Positions 33,100 to 42,335 of a DNA stretch of 64,000 bases are shown one piece after another. A program made the translations under genes and the position numbers. The stretch comes from Bacillota bacterium. Lineage in GTDB: Bacteria; Bacillota; Clostridia; Oscillospirales; Ethanoligenentaceae. Each line of letters starts with the position of its first letter. Position 1 is the first letter of the stretch. The stretch spans positions 44,771-108,770 of the forward strand of contig JAEWAE010000005.1 in NCBI GenBank assembly GCA_023391835.1, read 5' to 3'. Under the pieces are notes generated by a model. That model was not told the origin of the DNA. It made no database searches and saw only the letters and a list, made by a program, of their open reading frames with translations.

Positions 33100-35918
33100 A
33101 TTTCAATCCACACTCCCGCGTGGGGAGTGACCCGATGTACTCCAGCAGCCATGAATGTTGATCTGCATTTCAATCCACACTCCCGCGTGGGGAGTGACTA
33201 TCTACCGCCCATTCGTGCGCAATTCCCGCGACATTTCAATCCACACTCCCGCGTGGGGAGTGACCCGCAGCAGAATGATTCTCCGTGGGTAAAATCAGAC
33301 TATTTCAATCCACACTCCCGCGTGGGGAGTGACATAATTTCACCGAGGGTTTTTTAAGCTGGGCCGTATTTCAATCCACACTCCCGCGTGGGGAGTGACA
33401 GCAAGTGCTGTCAAATGTCCCCGTATTCGAATGCATTTCAATCCACACTCCCGCGTGGGGAGTGACGTGTGCCGATCTACGACCGCAGCACAGTCAAGAA
33501 ATTTCAATCCACACTCCCGCGTGGGGAGTGACGAGCTCAATCAGGGCTACCAGTCGCAGCTCACGAAATTTCAATCCACACTCCCGCGTGGGGAGTGACG
33601 GCCAAAATTAAGGACCCGCGAATCCGCGTCAGGATTTCAATCCACACTCCCGCGTGGGGAGTGACTCACGGCCATCTGTAGCCACGTAGGCGTGACGCTC
33701 AATTTCAATCCACACTCCCGCGTGGGGAGTGACGCGGGCCTCCGCTACTGTTACCGGCAGATAAGTGGATTTCAATCCACACTCCCGCGTGGGGAGTGAC
33801 AGCCTTAACAGTAAGGTCATCCTTCAGCGGGAATATTTCAATCCACACTCCCGCGTGGGGAGTGACTCAGCGCCAACCGGCATCGGGTGGTCGTCGATCA
33901 ATTTCAATCCACACTCCCGCGTGGGGAGTGACGCATCGGCATGTATATGTGGAATGCCTTCAAGACATTTCAATCCACACTCCCGCGTGGGGAGTGACAC
34001 ATAGCTGTGTCAACCACAAAATGGACGTTTTTCATTTCAATCCACACTCCCGCGTGGGGAGTGACGGGAAATTTTGCACAGACAATGGAGTGGGTGTCAT
34101 TTCAATCCACACTCCCGCGTGGGGAGTGACGCCGTCGGCTGGAGGAGGGGAAGGAAGATGGCAGATTTCAATCCACACTCCCGCGTGGGGAGTGACGACT
34201 GGCAGGCGGAACGGGCACAGATCGAAAAAATTTCAATCCACACTCCCGCGTGGGGAGTGACTTGACGCCCGCGCCTTTCATGGCCGCGGCGAGAATTTCA
34301 ATCCACACTCCCGCGTGGGGAGTGACTGAAAGGCGCGGGCGTCAAACTCGATGCCAATACATTTCAATCCACACTCCCGCGTGGGGAGTGACGCCTGCGC
34401 AACCGGGCGGCCGATGCTTTACAGATGAATTTCAATCCACACTCCCGCGTGGGGAGTGACGGCTCAACGTGGGGAATCGACATAGACTCCAATCCATTTC
34501 AATCCACACTCCCGCGTGGGGAGTGACCCTTCGGTGCCGATCTTTACCGGGAGTTCTATATATTTCAATCCACACTCCCGCGTGGGGAGTGACCATGCAG
34601 CGCGCCCTGACGACGATCCGTGGATGATTTCAATCCACACTCCCGCGTGGGGAGTGACCGTACTTGGCGTGATAGCGCCGCACAATGCCGTCATTTCAAT
34701 CCACACTCCCGCGTGGGGAGTGACCAATGGCTATTGCGACGAGCACCAATCTCTGGCATTTCAATCCACACTCCCGCGTGGGGAGTGACGCCGGTCTGCA
34801 TGACTTGCGGGATAACCTCGTCGAATTTCAATCCACACTCCCGCGTGGGGAGTGACCGAAATCGTCGCAGCAGACGATCAAGCGGTAGAAATTTCAATCC
34901 ACACTCCCGCGTGGGGAGTGACTCGGAGAAAGATGCACGCCAAGTCAATGCGAGGAATTTCAATCCACACTCCCGCGTGGGGAGTGACGACAGAGCATTT
35001 AAATCCGGCCGGAAACTATTGCATTTCAATCCACACTCCCGCGTGGGGAGTGACGCCCTCATCCGGCAGGAGGTGCGCGTGGTCTACTGATTTCAATCCA
35101 CACTCCCGCGTGGGGAGTGACAAGCAGTGGGACACTGAGTACCCCAGGGGGTAGCATTTCAATCCACACTCCCGCGTGGGGAGTGACTTGTGCGGGGCAT
35201 CGACACCGCAAGCTGGAATATTATTTCAATCCACACTCCCGCGTGGGGAGTGACCGGATGACTCTGACGGCCGATTCCCACCCGTGACATTTCAATCCAC
35301 ACTCCCGCGTGGGGAGTGACGCCGCATAACTGTCCCTTGAGCCCTTCGGGATGTCATTTCAATCCACACTCCCGCGTGGGGAGTGACGCCACCGGATGCC
35401 GTGAGCTCATTCCTATCACGCAGATTTCAATCCACACTCCCGCGTGGGGAGTGACGGTGCCGCCGTTCGGGACGGCATGCAGAAGTTTTATTTCAATCCA
35501 CACTCCCGCGTGGGGAGTGACCCGGATGTGGCCGCAAAGATGGGCGTGGCTGAATCAATTTCAATCCACACTCCCGCGTGGGGAGTGACATTTTCGTATG
35601 CGGTTATGGAGCAACACAACATGATTTCAATCCACACTCCCGCGTGGGGAGTGACTTTGTCGAGGAACGTCTGGTAGGTCTTGCTGCCATTTCAATCCAC
35701 ACTCCCGCGTGGGGAGTGACCAGCCTGCCCATCGCTACCATCCTCCAATTTTTCATTTCAATCCACACTCCCGCGTGGGGAGTGACCATCTCTGGTCGCA
35801 TATTTTTTCAGTGCCAAAATATTTCAATCCACACTCCCGCGTGGGGAGTGACCATAGCAGCCATCCGATGTATTGCACAACGCGATATTTCAATCCACAC
35901 TCCCGCGTGGGGAGTGAC
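33100..35918 (-). CRISPR. CRISPR array, type I-C, 43 repeats and 42 spacers
   Basis: A 32-bp repeat (plus strand ATTTCAATCC...GGGGAGTGAC) occurs 43 times from 33100 to 35887 with spacers of 33-37 bp. By eye all copies are identical, including both end copies. Read on the minus strand the repeat begins GTCACTCCCC, contains the CACTCCC/GGGAGTG hairpin and ends ATTGAAAT, the I-C 3' end. Transcription is therefore leftwards from the cas2 side. All 42 spacers appear different; two overlap in opposite orientation (34262-34294 and 34327-34360). Apparent short open frames inside the array are by-products of the repeat. Confidence 0.98.
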
Positions 35919-36091
35919 AGCAATCATATCCAAAATTTTTTGTCCTCAATGGATAGACTGCATAAAAGACCGCAGCTAAACGGCATGTTAGTCCGCACAT
36001 CCGCGACCTGACCGTCTTATAAACAACATATTTCCCGGAAAAATCGGTGCGAAGACCGCACTCTCGTCGTGGGAGCTTAGGGTTCGCACCG
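35919..36091 (-). promoter_or_regulatory. CRISPR leader region
   Basis: 173 bp between cas2 and the first transcribed repeat. It is AT-rich next to the array (AAAATTTTTTG) and carries a 9-bp inverted repeat, CGGTGCGAA (36045-36053) with TTCGCACCG (36083-36091), next to the cas2 stop. The element may end the cas transcript or serve in leader function. Confidence 0.7.
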
Positions 36092-36093
36092 AC

Positions 36094-36384
36094 TCAGACG
36101 ATCAGAGGATCTTCCACGTCGAAAGTTGGCTTGGCGCCGAAGTGTTCCACCTTTGTCTTGTAATGGTCGCCCAGGTAGTAGAAGCGCAGGCTGTCTTTCT
36201 GCGGGTCAACAATCTGTTCCAGCGCGTGTTTGACCATGGCGCACCGGGCGGCGTCCATTACACATTCGAATACGGAATTCTGCACCCGCTGCCCATAATT
36301 GACGCAGACCTTGGCCACTCGCCGCAGCCGTTTTCTTCCGGCCGGAGTCTCCGTATTCACGTCATACGTGATTAAAACCAGCAT
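36094..36384 (-). CDS. cas2: CRISPR-associated endonuclease Cas2
   Basis: Cas2 forms the adaptation complex with Cas1. The 96 residues start MLVLITYDVNTETPAGRKRL with the ferredoxin-fold first strand and its conserved Asp, and contain NYGQRVQNSVFEC, typical of I-C Cas2. ATG 36384 is chosen because the family starts there; an ATG 18 bases upstream adds six extra residues. It lies 8 bp after cas1 and ends 3 bp from the leader hairpin. Confidence 0.96.
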   Translation of the reverse strand: MLVLITYDVNTETPAGRKRLRRVAKVCVNYGQRVQNSVFECVMDAARCAMVKHALEQIVDPQKDSLRFYYLGDHYKTKVEHFGAKPTFDVEDPLIV

Positions 36385-36392
36385 ATGCCCAT

Positions 36393-37424
36393 CTACTTCC
36401 ACAAAAACGGCGGATAGGCATCCAGATCACCCCGCAGACAGCGCGCCAGCAGCAGCGCCTGCGAATAGGGGATAAGCCCCCACTCCATTTTTTCTCCCAG
36501 CATGGGGTGGATGATCGTCTCCTGCTTCTTTTTCTGCCAGGCCACCAGAATGGTCTTCTGGGTCTCATCCTTCATGATGACGGCGCCACTTTCCTGCCGG
36601 ACGAAACCGCCGCCGTGTATCTGCCGGGTGTTGATAAGGGTCAGCACGAAACGGTCCGCCAGAATGGAACGGAATTCCTCCATCAAGTCCAGCGCCAACG
36701 AGAGCCGACCGGGCCGGTCCCGATGCAGGAAACCGACATAGGGGTCAAGCCCTACGGTTTCCAGCGCGGAAGCGGTGTCGTGGGCGAGCAGCGTATAGAC
36801 AAACGAAATCAGCGCGTTGACATTGTCCATCGGCGGGCGGCGATTGCGGGTGCGGAAGAAAAACGACTCTTTTTGCTGCAGAATCAAATCGTCCAACGTC
36901 GAAAAATACTGCGTGGCCGCTTCACCCTCGATGCCGCGGATCTCTTCGAGTGTCCGAGCCTGCTGCAGACGTGTCAGGGCCTGCGCGATATTCACCGAAG
37001 CATGCTTCAGCTTTTCCGTGTCCAGCCGCAGGGAGTAGTCCCGTACGGCGCGCTCCAACACCCAGCGCGAATTGAACAGCTTGCCGGTGAGAATCCCTTT
37101 CGCAATGGCGGTGCTCTCGGTTTCGCTGTCGGAGGCCCGGTACTGGGCTTTCCGCAGCAGCACATTCCCTTGTTCCCATCCGCATACCCGTGCCAGAAAC
37201 CGACCGTGCATGGTGAGAAAGGTCAGCGCCACTCTGCGCTCGGCACAGGCACCCATTAGGGCCGGGCTGGCGCCCGTATAGCCGAATGCCACGATGCCGT
37301 CCAGATTGTGCAGCGGGATACGCCGCAGATCCTCGCCGCCCTTTTGAATGACGACGTTTTCGCCGTCCAGCGCCAGATACGCATCCGGCGTGGTCACGTA
37401 CAGCGTATTCCCGAGGATTCTCAT
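36393..37424 (-). CDS. cas1: CRISPR-associated endonuclease Cas1, type I-C
   Basis: Cas1 is the spacer integrase. The 343 residues start MRILGNTLYVTTPDAYLAL. Metal ligands are present: E166 in GIEGEAATQYF, H234 in FLHRDRPGRLSLALDL and the D246/E250 acidic cluster. The start ATG overlaps the cas4 stop (ATGA). Length and all motifs are normal, so adaptation should be possible. Confidence 0.96.
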   Translation of the reverse strand: MRILGNTLYVTTPDAYLALDGENVVIQKGGEDLRRIPLHNLDGIVAFGYTGASPALMGACAERRVALTFLTMHGRFLARVCGWEQGNVLLRKAQYRASDSETESTAIAKGILTGKLFNSRWVLERAVRDYSLRLDTEKLKHASVNIAQALTRLQQARTLEEIRGIEGEAATQYFSTLDDLILQQKESFFFRTRNRRPPMDNVNALISFVYTLLAHDTASALETVGLDPYVGFLHRDRPGRLSLALDLMEEFRSILADRFVLTLINTRQIHGGGFVRQESGAVIMKDETQKTILVAWQKKKQETIIHPMLGEKMEWGLIPYSQALLLARCLRGDLDAYPPFLWK

Positions 37425-38086
37425 GACGTTTCCTCCAGACGCCTGCGTATATATGCCGCGGCGGAGCCGGTACGGTACAGCCGGGGTAGGCACAGCCCCT
37501 TGAGTGAGCAGGCGTTGCAGCTTTTCGTCGGGCGAACGTGCGGAGTAGCCCTCCGCCGGTACAGCTCGTGCATCTCTTCCAGCATGTCCCGCACTTTTTG
37601 GCGCAGGCCCTCATCCAGCGGCACGGCCGTCCGGTGGGCGGTTTCGCCATAATAGAGATACGCCCCGGCAATCGGCGGGCACAGAAGCATTTCTTCCAGA
37701 CACATGGCCTGGCAGCAAAGCTGCAGCCGGTCAGCGTCATTCTCTTTGGGCGTGCCGCGCTTATACTCGACCGGCACCGGCTGCCAGAGGCCCTCTCGCC
37801 CCGCCAGCGGGATGCCGTGGGGCGAGACGTGGAATTCCACCACGTCGCAGACGCCGTTGACGCCCAGCGTCCGCGAAAAGACGGCCATGCCCCGGGCAAT
37901 CAGCCGGTCGCCGCGCTTTTCTTCCGAAAAAGGGTCGTGAGCGGCGTCGTGCAGAATATGTCCTTCAGCCGTGCGCAGATTTTCGTCCCACTGCATTTCA
38001 ATGTAGGCAAGCGCCCACTGCCGGCGGCAGAAGGCAAAGTGCTGAAGCCCCGCCAGACTCAAAAATTGATTTTCTTCATATTCCAT
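37421..38086 (-). CDS. cas4: CRISPR-associated exonuclease Cas4
   Basis: Cas4 trims prespacers and selects PAM. The 221 residues have the four Fe-S Cys: C20 (FAFCRRQW) and C190, C193, C199 (SCNACSLKGLC). RecB-type nuclease motifs CDVVEFHV and VPVEYKRGTP are present. It overlaps cas7 by 11 bp and cas1 by 4 bp. Confidence 0.95.
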   Translation of the reverse strand: MEYEENQFLSLAGLQHFAFCRRQWALAYIEMQWDENLRTAEGHILHDAAHDPFSEEKRGDRLIARGMAVFSRTLGVNGVCDVVEFHVSPHGIPLAGREGLWQPVPVEYKRGTPKENDADRLQLCCQAMCLEEMLLCPPIAGAYLYYGETAHRTAVPLDEGLRQKVRDMLEEMHELYRRRATPHVRPTKSCNACSLKGLCLPRLYRTGSAAAYIRRRLEETS

Positions 38087-38945
38087 CGTAAACGTCCGGA
38101 ATCAAGCCGTCCAGCGGCTCCACGGATATATCGAAATAGTCTTCGACGGAAAAAGGCAGGTTGACATTGGGAATTTTCTTCCCCTCGATCGGGACGATGC
38201 GCAGAGACCGGTGGACTTTGGCGGACGGATACTGGCCGATCTTGCAGTTGTGCTGCCACCAGCAGACTTTGCAGATTTCCATACTCCCGTCCGGCCGCGC
38301 GGAAGAGCTGTCGTTTTCAAACAGGGTTTCCAAAGCCCTGTGGATTTGTGCGGCGTCTTCCTCGGAAAAACCGGTCTTTTCCGCCAGCTGACAGTTGATG
38401 CTGCCATAAAAGACGTACACGCCGAACGGCACGGTATGCTTCATGCCCATGGTGTCGGAGGATTTCTTATCCCCGGTGATGCTGTTGACGCTTTTGGTGA
38501 TCTGCAGGCTCGCGATGTCGATGGGCAGCACGCTGAAAGCCGGGTGGACGGAGACCGGGCCGCGCACACCGATGGAAACGTCGCTGCCTTTAAAGGCAAA
38601 CACCTGGCCGAAGCTGCGGACATCCATCCACGTTTCGCAGGCGATTTTCGCATAGCTCTCGCTGTCTTTGGCTTTTTCCGCGCGCTTGAGCTCATCCACG
38701 GAGTCGGCACGCTCCTTCAGACTCTTGTAGCCGTCCACGCGCTTGTCGTCGGATTGGACGAAAACGGCCTGCCCCATATCCATCAGGCGGTTGCGAATTT
38801 TCCGCTTGATGCAGACATCCGAAATCTCGCCGTATCCGTCATAGGTCTCGCGGGGGCGGTTCCCGTTGAGCGGGTCCCCGTTCGGGTTTGCATTTTTGAC
38901 CGAAAGAATCACGGCAAAATCAATTTTGTGAGAAAGAATACTCAT
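38076..38945 (-). CDS. cas7: CRISPR-associated protein Cas7/Csd2, type I-C
   Basis: Cas7 forms the crRNA-binding backbone of Cascade. The 289 residues start with the Csd2 pattern KIDFAVILSVKNANPNGDPLNGNRPRETYDGYGEISDVCIKRK (here split for reading), and later have SIGVRGPVSVHPAFS and MGMKHTVPFGVYVFYG. The length is normal. It starts 2 bp after the cas8c stop with AAGGAG upstream. Confidence 0.96.
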   Translation of the reverse strand: MSILSHKIDFAVILSVKNANPNGDPLNGNRPRETYDGYGEISDVCIKRKIRNRLMDMGQAVFVQSDDKRVDGYKSLKERADSVDELKRAEKAKDSESYAKIACETWMDVRSFGQVFAFKGSDVSIGVRGPVSVHPAFSVLPIDIASLQITKSVNSITGDKKSSDTMGMKHTVPFGVYVFYGSINCQLAEKTGFSEEDAAQIHRALETLFENDSSSARPDGSMEICKVCWWQHNCKIGQYPSAKVHRSLRIVPIEGKKIPNVNLPFSVEDYFDISVEPLDGLIPDVYDGI

Positions 38946-38947
38946 TT

Positions 38948-40903
38948 TTACTCTTCTCCTTCATTTTGCTTGGCTTCGCTTTTCGCACGAATGGCTTCGT
39001 CCCGCTCTTCCCGGAATTTCTGCATCTGGCAGGCATATCCCAGCAAATAGACCTCACTGAGGGGTTCGTTTGTAAAGTCCTTTTCCCGAATCTGCGAGAT
39101 GACTGCGTTCAGCCCGTCACAATAGGGGAGCCCTCTCGGCCCCAGCTTCTGAATATAGGGCAAAAGTGCATGATACAGTGTTTTCCACACTCTGGCGGGA
39201 TGCTGGCTGAAAGCGGCCTGCATCCGCTGGGCGTTGGTGTTCCGGCTCTCGCCCATCTGTCTGAGCGCGTAGCTTTCTAGCTGCTGCGCGTATGCGAGCG
39301 CCCGGCCGAAAAGGTAATTCCGGTCTGTTTCCCCGGTATCCAGTGACATGGTCCACCTCTCCTTATATTCGTCCGCATTTTCCATGCAAATTTTATCATT
39401 GTGATATTTCCGAATCAGCGCACAGGCGACCGCGAGCACCGTTTGCAGATCCGTGTCATCCAGCGCGGCCGGATTGGATGCGCGCCGCGCCGCGCAGAGC
39501 ATGATGTCGCGGGGCAGGACGGCGCTGTCCACGATGCACGGCAGCAGGCGCTGCACCATGTGCTTTTTCAGCTTGTCGCTCGCCTGCCGGCCGTAAGCGG
39601 CCTCCACGATCGTTTCCGGGCTCGGCGCGCCGACGAAGGGAATCGGCCGCTTACCCGGAGCTTCCGCCTTTTTCGGGAAAGCCAGGAACCGCCACCGGCA
39701 TGTCTCGTGCCAGCGTGCCACCCGCGCCAGCAGGTCTTTTTCGCGTATTTCCCGGTAATAGAAAATTGACAGCCGCCCCGGCGTGGCGGAGTCAAGACCG
39801 ATCACGCACGCCTCCTCGCTTCCGTTCAGCCGGCCGCCGTAGCCTGCCAGGGCAGCCCGAAAATGCTTGGCGAAGTTTTCGCCGGTGGGAACCGACGCGG
39901 CGTCCGGCTCCAGGTCGAGCAGGGCGTCCAGCGAGTTTTCACACGGGTTCACTGTCGGCCCGCCGTCCGTCCGCCACGCGAGAATGACCTGATCGCCGTT
40001 GATGTAAGCCTGCCGGGGAATCAGCCACTTCAGGGCGTTGTGGGCCTTCTCGGTGGTTTCCCGCCCGACGCAGAAAGCCTGCGAAGCCGTATCGAACCGA
40101 CCGCGGAAGGTGAAGCCGTCCCGATCGTTGGCGGAAATCAGCTTGGCACCATCCCCCGGCCGGCGAATATATTTGGGGCTGGTTTTTGAAACCGGTATCT
40201 TCCGACCCAGCACATAGCAGTAATCCCGGTCGGCCGGGAGACTGTTTTGGTAGTCGATGAAACTCCGCCACACATCCTGGTCTTCCCAGATGCGGCTGCT
40301 CAGGTCCTCGGCTCCGCTTGCCGACACGACCTGGAATCGAATGAATGCGTCTGTCTGGTCGCCTGTGACGGCTTTGAAAATGGGAGGCGTGTCCTCTTTG
40401 GCGCCTTCCCATTTGGGCGGCAAAGCACCTGTACCGTCCGCATACAGCACTTTTTCGCGGATTAGGTCGGCCATCAACCGGCCATTTTGCAGATATTTCC
40501 GCACCGCCCGGACTTTCAGCTTGCCAAACGGCGACTCGCACCACCCCGACAGCTGCTCCATATACGCGGCATGGCGGCCCGCTTTTTTGCCCTCCAGGGA
40601 GCGGTAGTTTGTGTAGTCCCCGGCAAGATACGACAGGTTGTCAAACAGCGGATGGGGGAGAACGGGGTCGCTTGTGCGGGAAGCGGATTTTTCCGTGCAG
40701 GGTATCAGCGTCGTGCGCTGGCGCTTATTTTCCAGCACCCGTGCCCCACGCAGGCAACCGTCGGTGTCGAGCGTTACTTCGATCTGCGCCTGCTGAGTGG
40801 TGTGATAAATCGGCATCAGCGGCGGTTTTGCCTCGCTTTCCCGCACGCCCACGAGGCTTTCGCAGTTTTCGTATGTATCATAGAGCTTTTGCATCCATCC
40901 CAC
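38948..40903 (-). CDS. cas8c: CRISPR-associated protein Cas8c/Csd1
   Basis: Large subunit of I-C Cascade, which recognises PAM and provides the small-subunit function from an internal start. The 651 residues begin MGWMQKLYDTYENCESLVG from a GTG at 40903, 9 bases after GGAGGAGG. Csd1 blocks such as LFDNLSYLAGDYTN, KVRAVRKYLQNGRLMADLI and NYLFGRALAYAQQLESYALR are visible. The length matches a lone Cas8c, so no Cas5 is fused to it. It is the first cas gene on this strand; cas3 and cas5, which normally precede it, are missing. Confidence 0.93.
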   Translation of the reverse strand: MGWMQKLYDTYENCESLVGVRESEAKPPLMPIYHTTQQAQIEVTLDTDGCLRGARVLENKRQRTTLIPCTEKSASRTSDPVLPHPLFDNLSYLAGDYTNYRSLEGKKAGRHAAYMEQLSGWCESPFGKLKVRAVRKYLQNGRLMADLIREKVLYADGTGALPPKWEGAKEDTPPIFKAVTGDQTDAFIRFQVVSASGAEDLSSRIWEDQDVWRSFIDYQNSLPADRDYCYVLGRKIPVSKTSPKYIRRPGDGAKLISANDRDGFTFRGRFDTASQAFCVGRETTEKAHNALKWLIPRQAYINGDQVILAWRTDGGPTVNPCENSLDALLDLEPDAASVPTGENFAKHFRAALAGYGGRLNGSEEACVIGLDSATPGRLSIFYYREIREKDLLARVARWHETCRWRFLAFPKKAEAPGKRPIPFVGAPSPETIVEAAYGRQASDKLKKHMVQRLLPCIVDSAVLPRDIMLCAARRASNPAALDDTDLQTVLAVACALIRKYHNDKICMENADEYKERWTMSLDTGETDRNYLFGRALAYAQQLESYALRQMGESRNTNAQRMQAAFSQHPARVWKTLYHALLPYIQKLGPRGLPYCDGLNAVISQIREKDFTNEPLSEVYLLGYACQMQKFREERDEAIRAKSEAKQNEGEE

Positions 40904-41049
40904 GGTAATCGGCCTCCTCCGCGAATGAATCACAGCGGGTTATCCAGCCTGTGCAAATGCATCTGCCTTTGCGCATCGCGGCGTAAAGCTTGTACGGCCA
41001 AGCCTGCGCTCCCGCCGCCTTTCGCCCAAAAACGTCTGAAAATACCATA

Positions 41050-41078
41050 ATTATACACCTAAGGATCGGAAACCTCAA
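41050..41078 (-). promoter_or_regulatory. Sigma-A promoter of the cas operon
   Basis: Read on the minus strand: TTGAGG (41078-41073), 17 bases, TATAAT (41055-41050). It is 147 bp before the cas8c start, so transcription of the operon begins at cas8c. Confidence 0.75.
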
Positions 41079-41468
41079 TATATGCCAGTACTGTAAGAAG
41101 ATAAATGGGATACAATATTTATCCAGACTTTTTGGCACCGTTTTCCTGTTAAGAGGAAAGAAGGCCTGCGTATCCGGCACCGATTTTACAAGCGGCATAA
41201 TCGGGCACATGAATTTCAAGGCGGAAATAGTGCTTCTGCGTGCCGCCCCCGGCTGGCGACGGACTGCTGGTGGGACCGCCTCCGATACCCACACGGGCGA
41301 TGTGGGAGCACGCTAAAAGCCGTCCGCCGAGCGTATACATAACCCACAATATGAGGGTGCATTTTTATACGGCATCTATGGATAAGCGAAAAAAAGCAAA
41401 ATCGGGTAATTACGTGTTGCTTTTGCCCTATCAACGTATTAAAATAATAAGTACTCCGTTGAAATTGG

Positions 41469-41496
41469 CGTCAGCAGGTCAATGCTGACGTCTTTT
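41469..41496 (+). terminator. Hairpin in the 650-bp gap between cas8c and the racemase operon
   Basis: CGTCAGCA (41469-41476) pairs with TGCTGACG (41483-41490), followed by TCTTTT. Another weak hairpin lies at 41392-41428 (AAAAAGCAA/TTGCTTTT). Apart from these and the cas promoter I see no gene and no recognisable cas3 or cas5 remnant in 40904-41555. Confidence 0.55.
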
Positions 41497-41555
41497 GCGG
41501 TTACCGGCGTGTATAGTGCTGGTATACATATACAGCCGGCCATTCGGTCAAGGCG

Positions 41556-42323
41556 GTGAAACCCGTATTGAAAATCGACATCATCAACCCGGACAGCGGC
41601 ATGACCCGGGAGGAACTCTCCCAGCGGGTAGCCCTTTTAAAACGATGCGCCCGGGCGGACACGGAACTCACGATGGAATGCCCCCGCAAAAATAATATCT
41701 GCGTCGATTCCCTCCTGGACGTGGCCCTCGATGCACCCGAGATCATCGAAATGGCGCAGCGCGCCGAGCAAAACGGTTTCGACGCGGTGGGGCTTTACTG
41801 CTTCAGCGACCCGGGTATCGCCGCCTGCCGCGAATGCCTTTCGATCCCCGTTATCGGCGGCGGGCAGGCGGCCATCCTGACGGCGGCATGCCTGGGCGAC
41901 AGCTTTTCCATCCTGACCACGTCGCAGCGGCGGGTCTCGCAGAAAAAGGAATTCGTCCGGGCTTCGGGTGTGGATTACACGCGGCTCGCGTCGGTGCGAA
42001 GCGTGGAGCTGCCGGTGAAAGAGGCGGGCCGCGCCCCGGATGAAACGATTCGTCGGCTGACTGTCTCCGCCGCCCGGTGCGTGGAGCAGGACGGCGCCGA
42101 CGTGGTGATTTTGGGCTGCCTGAGCTTTGCCGGGCTGGCGCCAGCCGTTTCGGCCGCCGTGGGGGTCCCGGTGGTCGACCCGGCGTTCTCGCTGGTCAAT
42201 ATGGCGGAGCTGGCGGTGGCCCAGGGCCTCAGCCAGAGCAAACGGTCTTATCCTTTCCCGCCCGGGCGGAGCCGCCACATCGGGGCGGGGGATTATGCAG
42301 ACGACGATCGAGCAACCAGATAA
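41556..42323 (+). CDS. Asp/Glu/hydantoin racemase family protein
   Basis: A 255-residue protein of the Asp/Glu/hydantoin racemase superfamily. Both catalytic-Cys regions are present: GLYCFSDPGIAA near 87-98 and VVILGCLSFAGLAP near 185-198. The N-terminal KIDIINPDSG matches hydantoin-racemase starts (KI-INPNT). Substrate cannot be told; hydantoins, Asp, Glu or malonate derivatives are all possible. The start is uncertain: GTG 41556 or TTG 41568. It leads an operon with an amino acid importer and two deacetylase-fold hydrolases. Confidence 0.8.
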   Translation: MKPVLKIDIINPDSGMTREELSQRVALLKRCARADTELTMECPRKNNICVDSLLDVALDAPEIIEMAQRAEQNGFDAVGLYCFSDPGIAACRECLSIPVIGGGQAAILTAACLGDSFSILTTSQRRVSQKKEFVRASGVDYTRLASVRSVELPVKEAGRAPDETIRRLTVSAARCVEQDGADVVILGCLSFAGLAPAVSAAVGVPVVDPAFSLVNMAELAVAQGLSQSKRSYPFPPGRSRHIGAGDYADDDRATR

Positions 42324-42335
42324 AGGAGAATCCAT

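Noticed and set aside
33127..35979. Many short open frames with repeating HFNPHSRVGSD- or HTPAWGVT-type peptides
   Set aside because: They are translations of the CRISPR repeat and spacers, not genes.
38948..40903. Cas5-Cas8 fusion as explanation for the missing cas5
   Set aside because: The protein has normal lone Cas8c length and starts with the usual Cas8c N-terminus; no Cas5-like part was seen.
40904..41294. Minus-strand open frame upstream of cas8c as a cas5 or cas3 remnant
   Set aside because: The translation shows no Cas5 or Cas3 motif, and the cas promoter lies inside it.
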